From NCBI GenBank assembly GCA_031002005.1, contig JARYHS010008074.1, forward strand, positions 10,672,924 through 10,736,923: a stretch of DNA of 64,000 bases. Direction: 5' to 3'. The DNA is from Vandiemenella viatica. Lineage: Eukaryota; Arthropoda; Insecta; Orthoptera; Morabidae. The position numbers and the translations under genes are program-made. This document shows, piece after piece, positions 47,561 to 60,997 of this stretch; position 1 is the stretch's first letter, and each line of letters begins with the position of its first letter. The notes below the pieces were generated by a model. That model ran no database searches, was not told the origin of the DNA, and saw nothing but the letters and a program-made list of their open reading frames with translations.

Positions 47561-48801
47561 CGAAAATCTCAGGGGGTAGACAGTTAACTTGCTCATAATA
47601 TTTATCTGTAAGACATCAAGATCTGTGTGAAATTTCTCTGTATTACCTGTCACAGATGATATATTCAAGTGATTCCTCTGATAGTTTGCAGACAGCGATA
47701 GTACGTGCGTGTATCCGTTTAACATTTTGGTAATGACGCCAGTGCGTGTTGAGGATGTCCTCGTTATCATATGAATGCAGATGCGAAGCAGGAAGTTGTT
47801 CATTTGTGCCGGGCTGACACAACAATGGTCGTGTCTATCCTGACCGGCACACAAGCTCATCAAATAACCCCTAAAGAGCTAGTTCTCAAAGATAATTAAG
47901 TTTACTGTAATAAAAAAGTAGTTGCAAATGGTCTTCATTACTACTTACTTATATTCATATGAATTTCTTTGGAGAACAGTGAAAAATTTCTAGTCGTTGC
48001 AGCAATTAACGCGAATCTAGAGTTCGGATAAATTTATTCTTCTGGACCGTCAATTAGTTCTCGACGATGACGTTATGAAACAGGGCTTCTTAACCCATAG
48101 TATTAATAATTTGTGGAACACTCGATGTCACTGACGCAATTTAATGGACACAAAGATCATTTTTATTAAAAGAATTTACTGAAGGCATCTTGAAATCTGT
48201 GTAAATTTTACAAAAACACAAAGATGAAATTAATATTATTTACGACGGCAATTTACCTACAGGTAGTTTACTTACGCTAGTACTTAATTCACTGTTCGTA
48301 CTGCTTGACAATTTATTTGCGTTCCCTGACTCAAAGGCAACTTGGCTATTGATCATTTATTTTAAAATCGAGCAGCATCTGTTAAAAGATATTTCGCAAC
48401 TCACTGTTTATTTCCAAACACGTTTAACGTCGTATCGGTATAAAATCCCAACAAAACATTTTGCACCATGCAAATACACACTCCAGAGAGCCTTAAGAAT
48501 ATAACTGAAAGAATTGCAAACTAGACATCAAGGATTATAGAAACAATCGAAATAAAATCCAATCACAAAAGTGATATAACGAAAATCAAGCAAATCATAC
48601 AACCAGGTGACAAATTAAATAAACGAATCACAATTTTTTTCATAAATTAATCAAGCTTACCGATACACATTGGAATGAAAACAAACAATGATATTGCAAA
48701 AACGTCTAAAGCACAATAATGAGCGCACCTTGAAAATTTCACAAATTCTTAACAGATTACGTCACAAACCACTTCAATCAATATTGAAATAGCTATAGAA
48801 T
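47561..48801. other. No recognised gene
   Basis: AT-rich DNA with a 108-codon minus-strand frame (47,537-47,863) that shows no motif. Nothing else was seen. Confidence 0.5.
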
Positions 48802-48810
48802 TGATATCAA

Positions 48811-49001
48811 GCCGGTCTCGCTAGCGTAAGGGCTAGAGTGCTAGGTCGCGGGTTCGAGTCCGGTCGCGGGCATGGGTGTTTAAGTGTTGTATGTCTGTTT
48901 GAACGTCCTGTCCGTCCTGTGGCGTGTCTAATTGGCTGGAAAAATTCATCAGGCTGGTTATATGGCACAACATGCCGATAGCCAAAGGAAAAAAAAAAAA
49001 C
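48811..49001 (+). repeat. tRNA-derived SINE, family 2, with target-site duplication
   Basis: A tRNA-like head (from gccggtctcgctagcgtaag) with a perfect B box GGTTCGAGTCC (48,852-48,862) is followed by a body starting gcatgggtgtttaagtgttg and a 12-13 A tail. TGATATCAA flanks the unit at 48,802-48,810 and 49,002-49,010. The body is unlike family 1, so at least two SINE families used LINE machinery here. A minus-strand 76-codon ORF across it is spurious. Confidence 0.9.
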
Positions 49002-49010
49002 TGATATCAA

Positions 49011-49318
49011 ATGAGACAAATTATTTTCAAATAACATTGGCAGTATCTACAAAGAAATTACCTGAAGTATTGAAAATTATTGAAGACAAACCATATGTTA
49101 CCCACTAAAGCATTGGTAGGTTACTCAAGAGGTCTAACCATTAAAAACATATAATTGATACAATGATTTATTTATTTATTCGTGTTGAAGACAATTTCGG
49201 AAACAAACTTAACACGCAATAAAACAATATTACAACAAGGAGTTACATAAACAAATTGAACTGTTGTATCGTATAGCCAATACATCCCGTAAGAGGCCCA
49301 GTAAACAGCAGCCCGGAT
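49011..49318. other. No recognised feature
   Basis: AT-rich spacer. Nothing was recognised. Confidence 0.5.
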
Positions 49319-49600
49319 GCAGTGGCGTACCAAGGGTGGGGCAGGTAGGGCACGTGCCCTGGATGCCTTTGAAAGGGGGGCACAAAATTCTCAAGTTGTT
49401 AAACTTAAAAATCAAAATAAACCAATATTAAAATAATCTCGCGATACCAGCGCCGGCTGAGGAGCTTTCGCGAACGAGCGAGAAGGAATGTGCAAACAGC
49501 GAATCGCAACTAAGGATTGCAATCCCGCAGTATTTTCAATCCCGCGGGATTTTTGCGGGATTTGCACCAATCCCACGGGATCCAGCGGGATTCGCGCCAA
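49319..49600. mobile_element. hAT-like terminal motif and GCGGGAT cluster
   Basis: At 49,319 the sequence cagtggcgtaccaagggtgg, with a following cacgtgccct and a G run, is typical of terminal inverted repeats of hAT-type DNA transposons. About 200 bp on, at 49,522-49,592, come several copies of ATCCCGC/GCGGGAT. These include a perfect palindrome ATCCCGCGGGAT (49,539-49,550) and ATCCCACGGGAT (49,569-49,580). Such clustered short words resemble subterminal transposase-binding sites. The opposite end was not found. Confidence 0.45.
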
Positions 49601-52600
49601 TAATCTTTTAAGCATAAATTTAAAACATAGTTATTTAAAATGTTAATAAATTAAATAGTATACGCCTGTTAATTAAATTAATAAATCAATATTAATGTTA
49701 AATGATAAAAAAATAACAGTTAATAATATTTTAATTGGCAAAATGACAATAATTTATTTGCATATCATAAATAGGTTTTTCATTTTTATTTTCAAATCTA
49801 AACCAATATTTGAATAAATAATCAAAAATTGAAAATATTCATTCTTAGATCATGCCTTACAATACATCACATCAGTTTGAAAACATCGTATGCATAATGG
49901 CCAAGTTACCAGAGTTTTTTTTTTTTTTTTCTTTTTATTCTAAATAAACGAACGTTTCATAACACCGAGAGAAAGCATTCTATTTCACAAAGTGATGTGA
50001 ATATACTCTGTAAAATTTAGTCTTGGCTCAGAACAAGATCTCATAACTTTTTGTCACTGCACAAGCACGAGACTTGGCCTACTTCTACATGCATTGTTCT
50101 TGTTGGATTCATTGTTATTTCTCCCGATTTCTTGATTTATCTTATATTTAATTAACTGTTATTAAAAGAAACTACTCACCAAGACGTAAACTGTCAAGTA
50201 TTTCAGTTTTACTTTAAATGGAGTAACGACTTTTTTAGAGTGGAAATTATTGCAGTAAAGTCCTCACGGGTGTAACAGAATATATAGATTTTATTAGTTA
50301 CTCTTACAAATTCGTTTACTTAAAATAAAAAGCCAAATTAAATTAACGTTGACATCGCATTAACACCGAAATATATCTTATTTTATTTTTCAGGTTCACA
50401 TACAACTGTATCCTAACAGAACACTCATTGTCTCATTTATAGCATCAGTAGAACTTTTTAAGTCAACTGAGATAAAAAATAAATAAACAGGAGGACATAG
50501 TTTTCCGAAATGTTTTGAAGAGGCAAAAGAATTTGCCGAGAAATTTGCGATGGAAATTAATTGCTCCAGAACAGTGTCCAGATAAATACATAGAGACAAT
50601 GACTTACCTCTTCAATCAGCATTTCCGTATGGCCGTTTACATCATAATTCTAGATTCTGTAATAAATCACCTACGAGACCATCTGTCTCCTGAAATACTT
50701 TATTTCAACTAGTCGTTCTTATTCCGAAAGCCAATTAGACCTATAAAAATGAAGATATTGAAACAGTTAAAAAAAACTCGCATTCAATTATCTATATATT
50801 AATACGCTAAGCGAAAACTGTTGTTACATTTTTCAGAATATTGCGCACACGGAGAAGTGTGAGATTTGGCATAGTTAAAGATTATATGGAGAAGAAGTGA
50901 AGGAAGCTAAAATCTATATATAATATGCGTTACAAATACATTAAATTAAGTAAAATAAAACGCTCGCTCGCCTACGTAGTTCGCTCAGATGGCTGATAGA
51001 TTGCGCACCTAGCGGCCTTACTTTGTCTTCTTTGGTGAAACAAAGCAGTCGAAATTAATCTCTGAACTTATATAGAAACAAGAAGCAACATTTCGAGGGT
51101 TAGTAGATAGCGCAGCTAGCGGTCAGAATATTGGGCGAACGGAGGAACTTAAGGAAATACAGAAAGCTAAAATTATATATAATATATTTTACAAACCTTG
51201 GAATCGATATAAGCAGTCAGAGATAATCGATTGCTTCAGTTGTAAACAAATGCGCAGTTTGTCTCTGGTTTGCGACATGGGCTGCGCAGAACGAATTTCC
51301 CGTAAACTTTTTACTCTTGGTCCAGGCCGAATTTCAACCTATCCATGATCACTATAACAAAACGAACCTATTTAGGTTGATATGATCCCTGTACCGATAA
51401 TTTTTGTGTAATTTTTACAGTGCTGCTAACATTTCGCGGTTGCGGAGCATCCCATATTTCGGCATTTTTAATTTAATTCGTGGCGACTTTTCCGTAAAAG
51501 GAGAGTGCTAAACGTGAAGAGGACACTATAAGGAAACAGTTAATCCAAATTTCAACAGGTCAGTAACAATTTTTCACTGATGGAGAATGTCCCACCCCAC
51601 CCAAAAATATAATAAGCATAGTTAATACATGTTACAAATAGATTATTAAAATAAAAAATTAATTTGTGAACGTGTGTGTGCGCGTGAAATAGGATCGGAG
51701 CCAACGTTCTTACGTGAATTCCCCGCATTGAGACACTCTGTGGTCTTTGGTAAAACGAAAGAGTCGGATAAAGTAGAGATTAATGTTTGAAGTTATGAAA
51801 GGAATACTTTGAAAAGGAATGTAGCGATTCTGCCAGATACTATATGGTCATTTGATTATTTTAAATGTTAAACTTTTGATTTTTTAATTTCAGTAATTTC
51901 ATTAGAGAGAGAGAGATAGACAAGAAATAAGGAATACTTATTTGCGTGAAATTCAAAATGATAATAGATCAAATTTAAATAGCGAATAGACAAAATGATG
52001 AAATTATTTTGATAGATACATTTAAATGCGCATGTTTCATAAAGCTAAAACAGTTTTCCGGCCTTAAGTCAAAATGAATATTTTGAATTCAAATGAACCA
52101 TCGATAAATACATTTCAACATTTTCTATGGTTAGATTAGAAGCTAAAATTTAGCATACAGTCACGCGTGGAGTATATCGTTTTAATTTTATAGGTAATGC
52201 AGAGAATTACTAGATTATTACCCTTCCATAAAAGAAACTAAACAACTTAATAAATTACGGTCGAATTTCGATCGCTGGGCGATCACTAGTAAGCAGGTAA
52301 TAGACAACACTACAGTATCAGTCATTATAAGCGACTATTGGCTTGTAGATAGTATAATTGCAACGGAATCAGAATATTACGCAATCGATTTCTAATCTAA
52401 TGGAATGGGTCATGCTAAAATGTATCCCAACGTGAACAAGTATTTGTGTAATCTTGCTACACTACCAGATAGTGTAGCTATGGGAAAGAGATATTTTTCT
52501 GCTCTCAGGAGGCTCAAAACTTGAGTCTGAGCATCATTGACAGAAGACCACCTAACTGGACCGGCACTTCTCCGCGTTCACAAAAACGTACTCATTCAAG

Positions 52601-52739
52601 TGGATGAAGTCACAACAAGATTCGCGAGAGTTCAAAACAGAATAATTGATTTTGTTATTTGATAAAATTATTTTGAAATAATGTAAAAAAATTATTTTTA
52701 TTAATATACACTATCGTAATTTTGAAGCCTCTGATAGCT
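49601..52739. other. AT-rich DNA with degenerate internal repeats
   Basis: No gene was recognised. Within about 50,870-51,830, diverged copies recur: gctaaaatctatatataata (about 50,907) and gctaaaattatatataatat (about 51,166), and tctttggtgaaacaaagcagtcg (about 51,030) against tctttggtaaaacgaaagagtcg (about 51,738). The spacing is irregular, so this is an old dispersed or tandem duplication. A T run lies at 49,916-49,931. Confidence 0.4.
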
Positions 52740-53215
52740 GGACCTCGATTACGTGACCCCCCCCCCCCAACCCGAAGGTTGGATCCGCCCTTGCATCATG
52801 CATACACTCACTTTTCAAAACTCGCGCTATCGGCACGAGACTTGTTATATACAAACAAGATGGCCACAGCAGACAACCGAAGGACGCAAAAGCGCATCAG
52901 AGACAAGACATAAACAAACCAGCTGGCCCCAACAGACGACAGAACGATGAAAACGCATAATTGTGTAAATATTATACAGGCAAAACATGCTTTGTATAAG
53001 GAAACGGAGATGCGCAGCTGCATACCATAATAACAAATGTAAATAGTAAGTAACTATTAGCTATAAAAATATCCCATGCTCATAATTACGTAATAATAGG
53101 ATAAAAAAGTATATAAAACTGTATATAATAACTGTAACACAGATTCGTCGCTGAGGATGCCTCGATGAGTGGTGAAACTCGTACGACGCAACAATAAATA
53201 AATTAAACAGTTGCA
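52740..53215. repeat. Possible transposon end and retroelement-tail-like segment
   Basis: On the minus strand, ggcggatccaaccttcgggt followed by a G run (C run at 52,757-52,768) resembles hAT-type ends. Near 52,850-52,950 a segment is imperfectly duplicated (aacaagatggccacagcaga / aaccagctggccccaacaga). At 53,151-53,180 ctgaggatgcctcgatgagt precedes gtgaaactcgt, a form seen at tails of some Penelope-like elements. No coding sequence supports either assignment. Confidence 0.35.
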
Positions 53216-53439
53216 TTGGCGTTATCATTCAACTGGTAATTAATTAAGCAACTGTGGAAACATGGCCTGCAAAAACATTGCATGCATTCACTTTTTCAAC
53301 ATATTTACAAACGACCAGTAATTACATTCAGCCACTCATTACACTCTCGTCATTCCCTGGCAATACACAGCACTAAACTTGAAATAGTAGAAAGAAATTT
53401 GTGAGATACCTTGGAATGCCCATAAATCTATTATAGGGA

Positions 53440-54320
53440 AAACCTCTTAAGACTTAACCCTTCAAAAACTGATGTGTGTGCTTTTCATCTAAAAAATAGG
53501 AAAGTTCAGCATAAGTTGACAGTAAAGTGGTCAGGTGACGAACTTCACACGAAACACTACAAAATACCTGAGAGTGACACTCGACAGAATTTCTGCAAGA
53601 AACAACTAACTGCCTAAACTGAATAGATCAAAGTAGGCAGTCAAACACCAAATATTCGTACATCAACAATTGTCCTTTGTTGCCCGTCTTGCAGGATATT
53701 CGTGCCCAGTTTGTTACTCATAATCTCGCGACAAACAGGTGGATGTGGCTCTCAATAACACCCGCAGGCTGCTTAAAGCCAACCCCAGATGATTGGCTTT
53801 TATCAACTTTCAGGGATAACACTTCCCAGTATTCGAATAGAAATATCCGCGAACTGGGAAAGGATAAAAGAAGAATGGGTAAGTGCTCGTCCACTGCACG
53901 TGCATGCTCTACCAGACTAGAAACTCAAGTCAAGAAAACGCTTCCTGAGAACATAGCGGGAAGTAATATGGTCACCTTACAAGACACAAGTTCACTTGTG
54001 ACAAACCAAGGTGCACAACACTTCGGGACCACTGATGGTTGCAGAGGACTGGAACGCCTGGAGGTCGTCGGACAGATTGCGGACAGGAATGGGCAGGTCC
54101 AAGGATAATCTTGTGAAATGGGGTTATATTGATGCCAACAAGATTAAGTGTAATTGTGGTGAGGACCAAACCATGAACTATATTCTCGAGTGCCTTCTAT
54201 ACCCATCCTCCTGTAACGAAGATGATCTGTTTCGAGCACACAGAATGCTGTTGAGGTTGCGAAATACTAGATTAAATGTTTTTAAGTGGTTAATTTGTAA
54301 AAAAAAAAAAAAAAAAAAAA
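53440..54320 (+). mobile_element. Non-LTR retrotransposon 3' end with poly-A tail
   Basis: Plus-strand traces of a reverse-transcriptase C-terminal region are present: LRLNPSKTDVCAFHLKNRK at about 53,446, VKWSGDELHTKHY, AGCLKPTPDDW at about 53,768, then (frame change) DWNAWRSSDRLRTGMGRSKDNLVKWGYIDANKIKCNCGEDQTMNYILEC at 54,048-54,195 (quoted in parts from continuous sequence). The terminal CNCGEDQTM segment is the Cys-rich end common in Jockey/I-group LINEs. It ends in 22 A (54,299-54,320). Several frame breaks exist. The clade is not CR1-like or RTE-like; exact placement is uncertain. Confidence 0.75.
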
Positions 54321-56484
54321 TACTGTGTATTTGATATTTATGACTCGAGAAAAATACACTATCGAGTCTGAATATCATCTGCAAAATAATTTTGCTATAA
54401 TGTTAAGCATCAGAAAAGTCTCTGGTGGGTCTTTGTTATGAAAAATTATTATATTTTTTATTTTGATGGACATAATTCATCTGCTTAAAATTCTACCTAC
54501 AATAATGAATCACTACCTGATAATTTGCTTCATTTTTTTACCACCTACATCCACTATGTCTGATTGAAGTACTAAAGTTTAATTTTCCGATATAATTTTT
54601 CCTTTTAACTTTAACTTCTGTTAATAATATGAAGAATCTCTCACCCGGAAACTGTTCCACAACAGAATCTCCTGAGAACAAGTTTTGGAAACACATAGTC
54701 TATTACAATTAATGATTCTACATTAAGCTTCCAAGCAAAAGTTTCGTATGTTCCAACCTTCTCATACTTATTTGCATCTACACGTCACAAGAATTCTATT
54801 AGAGACATCTACCTGAGTAGGTATAAATGGGTAAAAAAACAGAAAAACATACAATTGAAAGAATCCAATGGGATCGATAGACCGCATTTGAATAAAAAAT
54901 GTGGTTTAAGTGGTTTATAAAAACTGTCAGTGACCAAAAGTGATATGAAACCACGCTGGTAAGTGGGTGACTAAGTGCTTACTTAATTGGTGAATTAGGA
55001 TTTGATTGATAAGATGGCTGAAAGAAAGTTAAAGTTATTATATATTACTAGGCCACTGCGAAAATACTACTAAACACATTCCAACCACACAGAGAATAAA
55101 ACTAGATAGTTAATTTGTTAACAAAATGTGTGTTAGACTCAACTGTATCTATGACGACCGTCCAAAACTGAGCTAGCTTGTCTTCATAGTAAACAGAGAA
55201 ACAGGCAGGTCTCTCACCAATCTGGATGCTCCGTGTATTCAAGCAAGGCCAATAAATCATGCTATACAACCAGTTTAAAATTACATTACTACATTGAAGA
55301 TGTTAAAATAATACAGTATCTAATACATAAACGATATACTTTATGTGCCAACGGCATACAGATGATATACAAAAGGATCAAGTATAATTTTTTGAAGTAT
55401 GTCAATTGATACCAAAAGCCAAAATAATGCTCAATTTCTATACGAAAGAAACCTGATTATTCTCAAAGAACTTTGAGGCCGAGGACGATAAAGCTTTTTC
55501 CCTGAATCCTGCCAAGCAATATAACATGTACTTCAGTTTAAACTGGACCGCGGCAACATTATTCGATGGTAGGAACAATTAATAAATCTGATTCGAAAAC
55601 CCGCAGCACAAACCTCATATGCCAACGGCCGTATTGAGTGTGCAAGAAACAAAACATTTGTTTGCGAAACAGGCAACAGTAAACGGTTTACATTGCCAGA
55701 CTAATTGCTGTGACAATTATAAGTAGCTTAATTACAGTGTAGAACAGTGCAGATGGCGGTGTATCCACATCGATAAATTGTGGGATACACTCGATTAACC
55801 TCTGGCATTTTCATCTTCCCAAAGTTGTTCAACATTTTAATAGATGCAAAATAACTATTTTTTTTAGTACAGGATTAAATAAATTGCAATAAAAAACATA
55901 AACGTTTCTATGACATTATTCATTTAGTTACAATCCGTATTCTACAGTAACTTGTTAGTGCCAAAATTTAACTTCTATTATTCATAAAGAAGTTTAAAAT
56001 TTTGGACATTTGAGAATTACGTCAAGATGTATTTTGTGAAACCGATTGGTGTGCACTAAAATGTACATAAAATCGTTGTTGAAAAGTTAGTACTGAATGT
56101 GAAGAAATCACAGAAGACTGAATGCAACGCAATATTATGTGGTTTGTAACTGGAATATGGACTACGTATTTATTTTCTAACTTTTATTGGCTGAAATAAG
56201 CTTTTAAATAAAAAAAAATCTAGTTTTACACTAACCGGCTTCTGATTACGTCTTCCAGCATAAAGAAAGGTGATTTAAAACGCATCTAAACAAACCTTAG
56301 GATGAATGGAAAGCGGACAAGCTGGAGTTCACAAAGCATATTAATCAACAAAAACCGAAAGCTCTGACAAGTGCAAGAATTTAGCATATTGGCACTCACG
56401 CTGTTTATTTTAAACAAGTCTATCTTTTGAAAAGAGATTGAATAGGAGACTACTACACCAAAATTACGAACTTGTTGGCAGAGA
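54321..56484. other. No recognised gene
   Basis: AT-rich DNA without long frames, repeat ends or RNA-gene boxes that I can identify. Confidence 0.5.
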
Positions 56485-57900
56485 ATACTTATGCACCCAA
56501 TGCAGATTAGGACAGAGGTGGCCCATGCTTCCAAAGCGACTGAGCAGGAGAACAAGAAAAACCTGAAAATAGGTAACTGCACCATGTCTAGATTCCATGG
56601 ATTGCTCAAGGTGCATAAAGGAGATGTTACCTTACGTCCGATTCTGAGAGCGGTCAACTTACCCACTCATCCACTAGCTTGGTATGTTGCCAGTAAACTG
56701 AAACATCTTAAAGAAAATATCAGAAGAACTCAGCTCACTTAATAGAAATTGATAATTGATGACTGGAAGCTAGAGTAGATTGACGTCATGGTATGTGTTG
56801 ATGTAGTATCGCTATTTTCTAACGTGCCGGACTGCCGGTAGACAAAGCCTCTTCGGTAATACATACCGAACGAAGTTCTTGCACATGATCTTTCTACCGA
56901 ATGGGCTGACGACACGGAGTTCTGCTTAAATCGATTGTTTTCCAGTACGGTGGTCAACTTTGTGCTCAAGTCGAAGGTGCTGTTATGGGCTCACCACTTT
57001 CATTTGTAGCCGCGAACCTATCCATGTAAGCATTCGAAACGGCGGTGCTTACCAACGCGCATCTAAAATCTGTAATGTGGATCCGGTATGTCGATGACAC
57101 CTTTGCCATCTTGCCCCACGGCATGGAAAATCCGAGGGAGTTCTTATACCATATCAATAGTGCCCACCCGAGAATCCATGGAGGTGGAAGAAAATGGACA
57201 ATTACTATTTCACGCCGTCCGTGTTCATAAGCGTGGACATGGACAATTGGGTAATACGGTGTACCGCAAGATAACCCACACTAACAGATATCTGCACGCC
57301 ATGTCGCACCATCATCTGTACTAACATCATTGAACTTAAGAGTGAGAACAGTATGAGACACGTAAAGTTTGACAAAAGTAGGATACTCTTACAAAAATAT
57401 TCCAGGAAAACTCCTGCCGTGAATCGGCCATCGGAAGGGCTTTAACAACTAAGAAACCCATGGAAGATAACTTAGCCAGAGATACTAATGTAATAAGTAA
57501 ATTCGCCTGTCTCCCATACACACGAGACATCACAGACCGCATTGGAAATTTTTTAATGCAGGCGGAAATAATAACAGTTTACAAGGCTCATTGAAAGCTT
57601 GGACCATCATTAACTAGAGTGAAAAACCGTTCACGTTGGTGAGACGGATATCTCTGTGGCGGAGACACTTTAAGAGCGTATCCACCATTAGTAGCATAAA
57701 AACAGCGACAAATCCGCAATGGTTCGCATGCCATCTACACCGTGCAAAAATAAAATTTGAAGATACGAGGCTACTGTGGAGAGAAGATCAGTGGTGGCCT
57801 CGGCAAGTGAAGGAAGCAGCGGAAGTTATACATAAATCTAACAACTTTAACAAGGACAGCGCTCTTTGCTATATAAATAAACAGACATTGTCTCTCTGAC
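56485..57900 (+). pseudogene. Penelope-like element: reverse transcriptase and endonuclease remnants
   Basis: Motifs occur in family order on the plus strand. SRFHGLLKVHKGDVTLRPI is at about 56,587 and HPLAWYVASKL at 56,672. CVDVVSLFSNVP (RT motif A region) is at about 56,791. WIRYVDDTFAILPHG, carrying the catalytic YVDD, is at about 57,079. GHGQLGNTVYRKITHTNRYLHA is at about 57,237. A linker with CLPYTRDITDRIGNFL follows at about 57,509. The endonuclease C-terminal part is KIKFEDTRLLWREDQWWPRQ and NNFNKDSALCYI (57,745-57,880). Cys-containing and GIY-YIG parts between 57,600 and 57,740 are degraded. Multiple stops and frameshifts are present. It would have been one polyprotein; none of it is functional now. 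Confidence 0.82.
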
Positions 57901-57930
57901 GAAGACTGCTGTCTGGTAGCCGAAAGCTGG
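57896..57930 (+). ncRNA. Hammerhead-ribozyme-like core at the Penelope-like tail
   Basis: Directly after the endonuclease remnant, CTGACGA (57,896-57,902) is followed by a 7-bp stem with one mismatch and a 4-nt loop (57,904-57,921), then GAAA (57,922-57,925). This spacing resembles the CUGANGA-stem II-GAAA core of hammerhead ribozymes, which are reported from Penelope-like elements. One extra A (57,903) before the stem departs from the standard core. Stems I and III were not established. It could be a decayed ribozyme or a chance hairpin. Confidence 0.3.
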
Positions 57931-60900
57931 GATTGCAAAATATTCAACGTGGCTTATCACGTAAAAAAATAATCATTAACAAAGACGGCCGCCTAAGACT
58001 AAACAGTCAAATACAGTCCTTGTTCATCCAGGTTTTAGATTTCAGGGGAGAAAAGAATTAGAGTGTTAGATATGTCGGGCAAGACATGTCGTTTGCCGAC
58101 TTTAACAGAAATGTTGTAAACTGATTATTATGTTCTAATGCAATACTATTATTTAATAATAGCTGTTTTACTTCTTAAATTAGCAGTGGATGCTGGTTTA
58201 ACTAGAGTTTGTGAGAAAATAGTTAGTCCCATGAGCACATAGCATTTTCATAACTATTTGCATTGATGATTGTGATTTCATTCTGCTTACCCAGTTGGGA
58301 AAATGAATGGTAACTATTAACGTGCTCTTTTCCGGTGGCCTTTAGACACTGCTTCCAAGTTACCAGGCCCACCTAAACCTAAAATGTCTGAAATGGGCAA
58401 GTCTTCAGATAAGCCAGTATGCTCACATTTATCCTTAGACTCATATATTTTACGAAGTTGGTTCTGTTAATACCACTGACATTAATTCCACTGATAGCAT
58501 GATTGGGCTGATTTACCACTGTACAATTAATAGTCGCGCAGTGAGGTACACGTATACAAACATCCATCAAAGTCACCTAAGCCGTTTCCGGTACGTAATA
58601 AAACGTACACTCGCCCTCATTCAACCCAGTGCCTGGCATGTGGGGATTGATTTACACCTACAGTATATTTAGGCACATATTTTTCTAAAACATAAATTTT
58701 AAATGTTGTTAACAGTGAACAATAACAAAAAATAAAGCACCACACAAAAAACATTTCTCTGAGTGGTGATACGCAAGTTTCAATTAAATGATGACCTATT
58801 ACAAGAAAAACAATTGGTATCCTAACTGATGATACAATTGTCCTTACACCTTAAATGTTGTTTAGAAATTTCTTAGATGTTCTTTTGTAGTTATTTTTGT
58901 CGTACGAAATGAAGTCATTTGAAAGCACGAGTTTAATTTCCGATTATGCTGAAAAACAATTTAGATACTAGGTTCACAATCGACAAGAACGATGCTAAAG
59001 GATCAGGCGATGCATTGAATTCGGGTAAGGCAAGTTTTACATCTGTAGAAACTTCATTAATTGTATATATTATTGAAGTGGTGGCTATGCGACTATAGCG
59101 CTGCCGATCTAAATCAAAGCCGTTATGACCAAACACCACAAATGTGAAATCTCACACACTTATGCCGTTTTACTATTATTAATACTTTCATTTAATAAAT
59201 TAAATCTCACTATGATAGACTGCATTAATTTTTAATTTAGCATTCACAACACAGAAATATCTAGTAAATTATCATATACTGAAAACAAAGAGTTTCGTTA
59301 ACTACGAGCTAGAATAATCTCTGGTCCAGGGACCATAACTGATTTCATGTAACTACTGCTTATAAACAACCTTTCTCGCTACTGTCATGTTTAGGTAAAT
59401 AAAATTTTACTTACACTTGTTCCGTTTAATTAATGTATTCCGTTTTATTTTACTGGATCTACAGTTAACAAAACTTATGTAATAAATACCCACACTCAAA
59501 AAACAAAATAGAATCAAAACAGTGGTAGTGTAAACTTTGGTGAGAAGTGCTTCTCAAGTACAGATTTATCTGTGGAATCGCGGTCAGTATAACCTAATTT
59601 TAAATATAGCTACTCCTAGAGGAATTAATTATAAATAAAAACCTAATGCACTACCTTATTAATATTTCGTGTGAATATGATCGGAAATAGTCCAGCGGTT
59701 TATCCGTGATGTTGCGGTTTACGCATGTCTTGTATTTTCTTGCATCTACCCGCTTTTACGCGCGCGTTTGTTTTGGTACGTATAAAATTCTTTATCGGTT
59801 TTATTCTATTACGAAATATTAACTTGGAGAGGTAATTTCAGTCTGATTATAATATCTAACTAATTCCAGTGGACCAAGTTTCGATTGTGAAACAGTGAAT
59901 GTTTTAATGCGTATGTGAGAGAAGTCAGTGGATAGTTTGAAATGCAGCCAAGAATTATTTTTAATTTCCTTTGCTTTCAAAGACGCTATATTAGTAATTT
60001 CATTATGTAAGGCGCATGTAAGTAGTTCCAATGGATGTATATTCCATCGCGAAATAGTGAAGTTATTAACGCGCATGTGATAGAAGCAATGTTTTTCGAA
60101 CGGAAACACCTGCAAAGTTTGTGGTTAGGTTGAAATGCTGCCCGAACCACAATGTCACTTGACACATTTCGTTAAAGCATAAGATACGATGGATTAAGTT
60201 TTATAATTTACTTGGTATAACATAATGCTTTAGGATTCCTTGTTACTTTTTAATTTAATTTGTTCCATGTTTCTGTCGTCATTAACTCATGTAAGAAGTT
60301 CCACTTTGTGGTGATAAAAAATACAACCAAAACAAACATTACAAAATCGATGTTATGACGGTCATTTGATAAACAGAACATTTTATTCTACTGGTCGTAG
60401 TTTTAACAGCAGCCAAATCCTTCACACGTTTTTCGGGCGATATTATTCCAAATATTTATAATGAATACGTATTCTCACCTATTAATGTTCATTGTAGCCA
60501 TTTTTTCAGGCTCTTTCTTCGATAAAAAAAACCTGAATTCCGCATCCATGATACATATAAAGGAGAAGTGTCGTACATTAACGTATTTTAATATTCATTG
60601 CATAACATTTAGTGATAATTGCAAACATGTCGTCCCAGAGACAAAATGTTTAACCATCAAAAACATTAATAATTTCTAAGATTATTGTCACAGTAAATTA
60701 TAAATTACTCATGCTTATCACGTTTTATTCGCATATTCCATTAATTTTAATGTTTTAAATTTCATGGAACTGATTAAATAAATAGCTGAAATCATGAAAC
60801 TAGACACAATCTAAAAAAAAATATACTGTGATCTTTTGTCAGTTTTTCGTGAAATACAGTATAATACGTGACCCATAATTTTCGGTTTGGAATTTATTTC

Positions 60901-60997
60901 TGTTACTTTCTCCGTCCCTCGGTAAATATAAGTTATTATCTGTTTCCGCACTTTTTGATTTGGCTATTAGCTTTTTTTATGCATATGGCTTACACCG
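57931..60997. other. No recognised gene
   Basis: AT-rich with short frames (at most 98 codons, 59,819-60,115 -). No repeat ends or motifs are supported. Confidence 0.5.
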
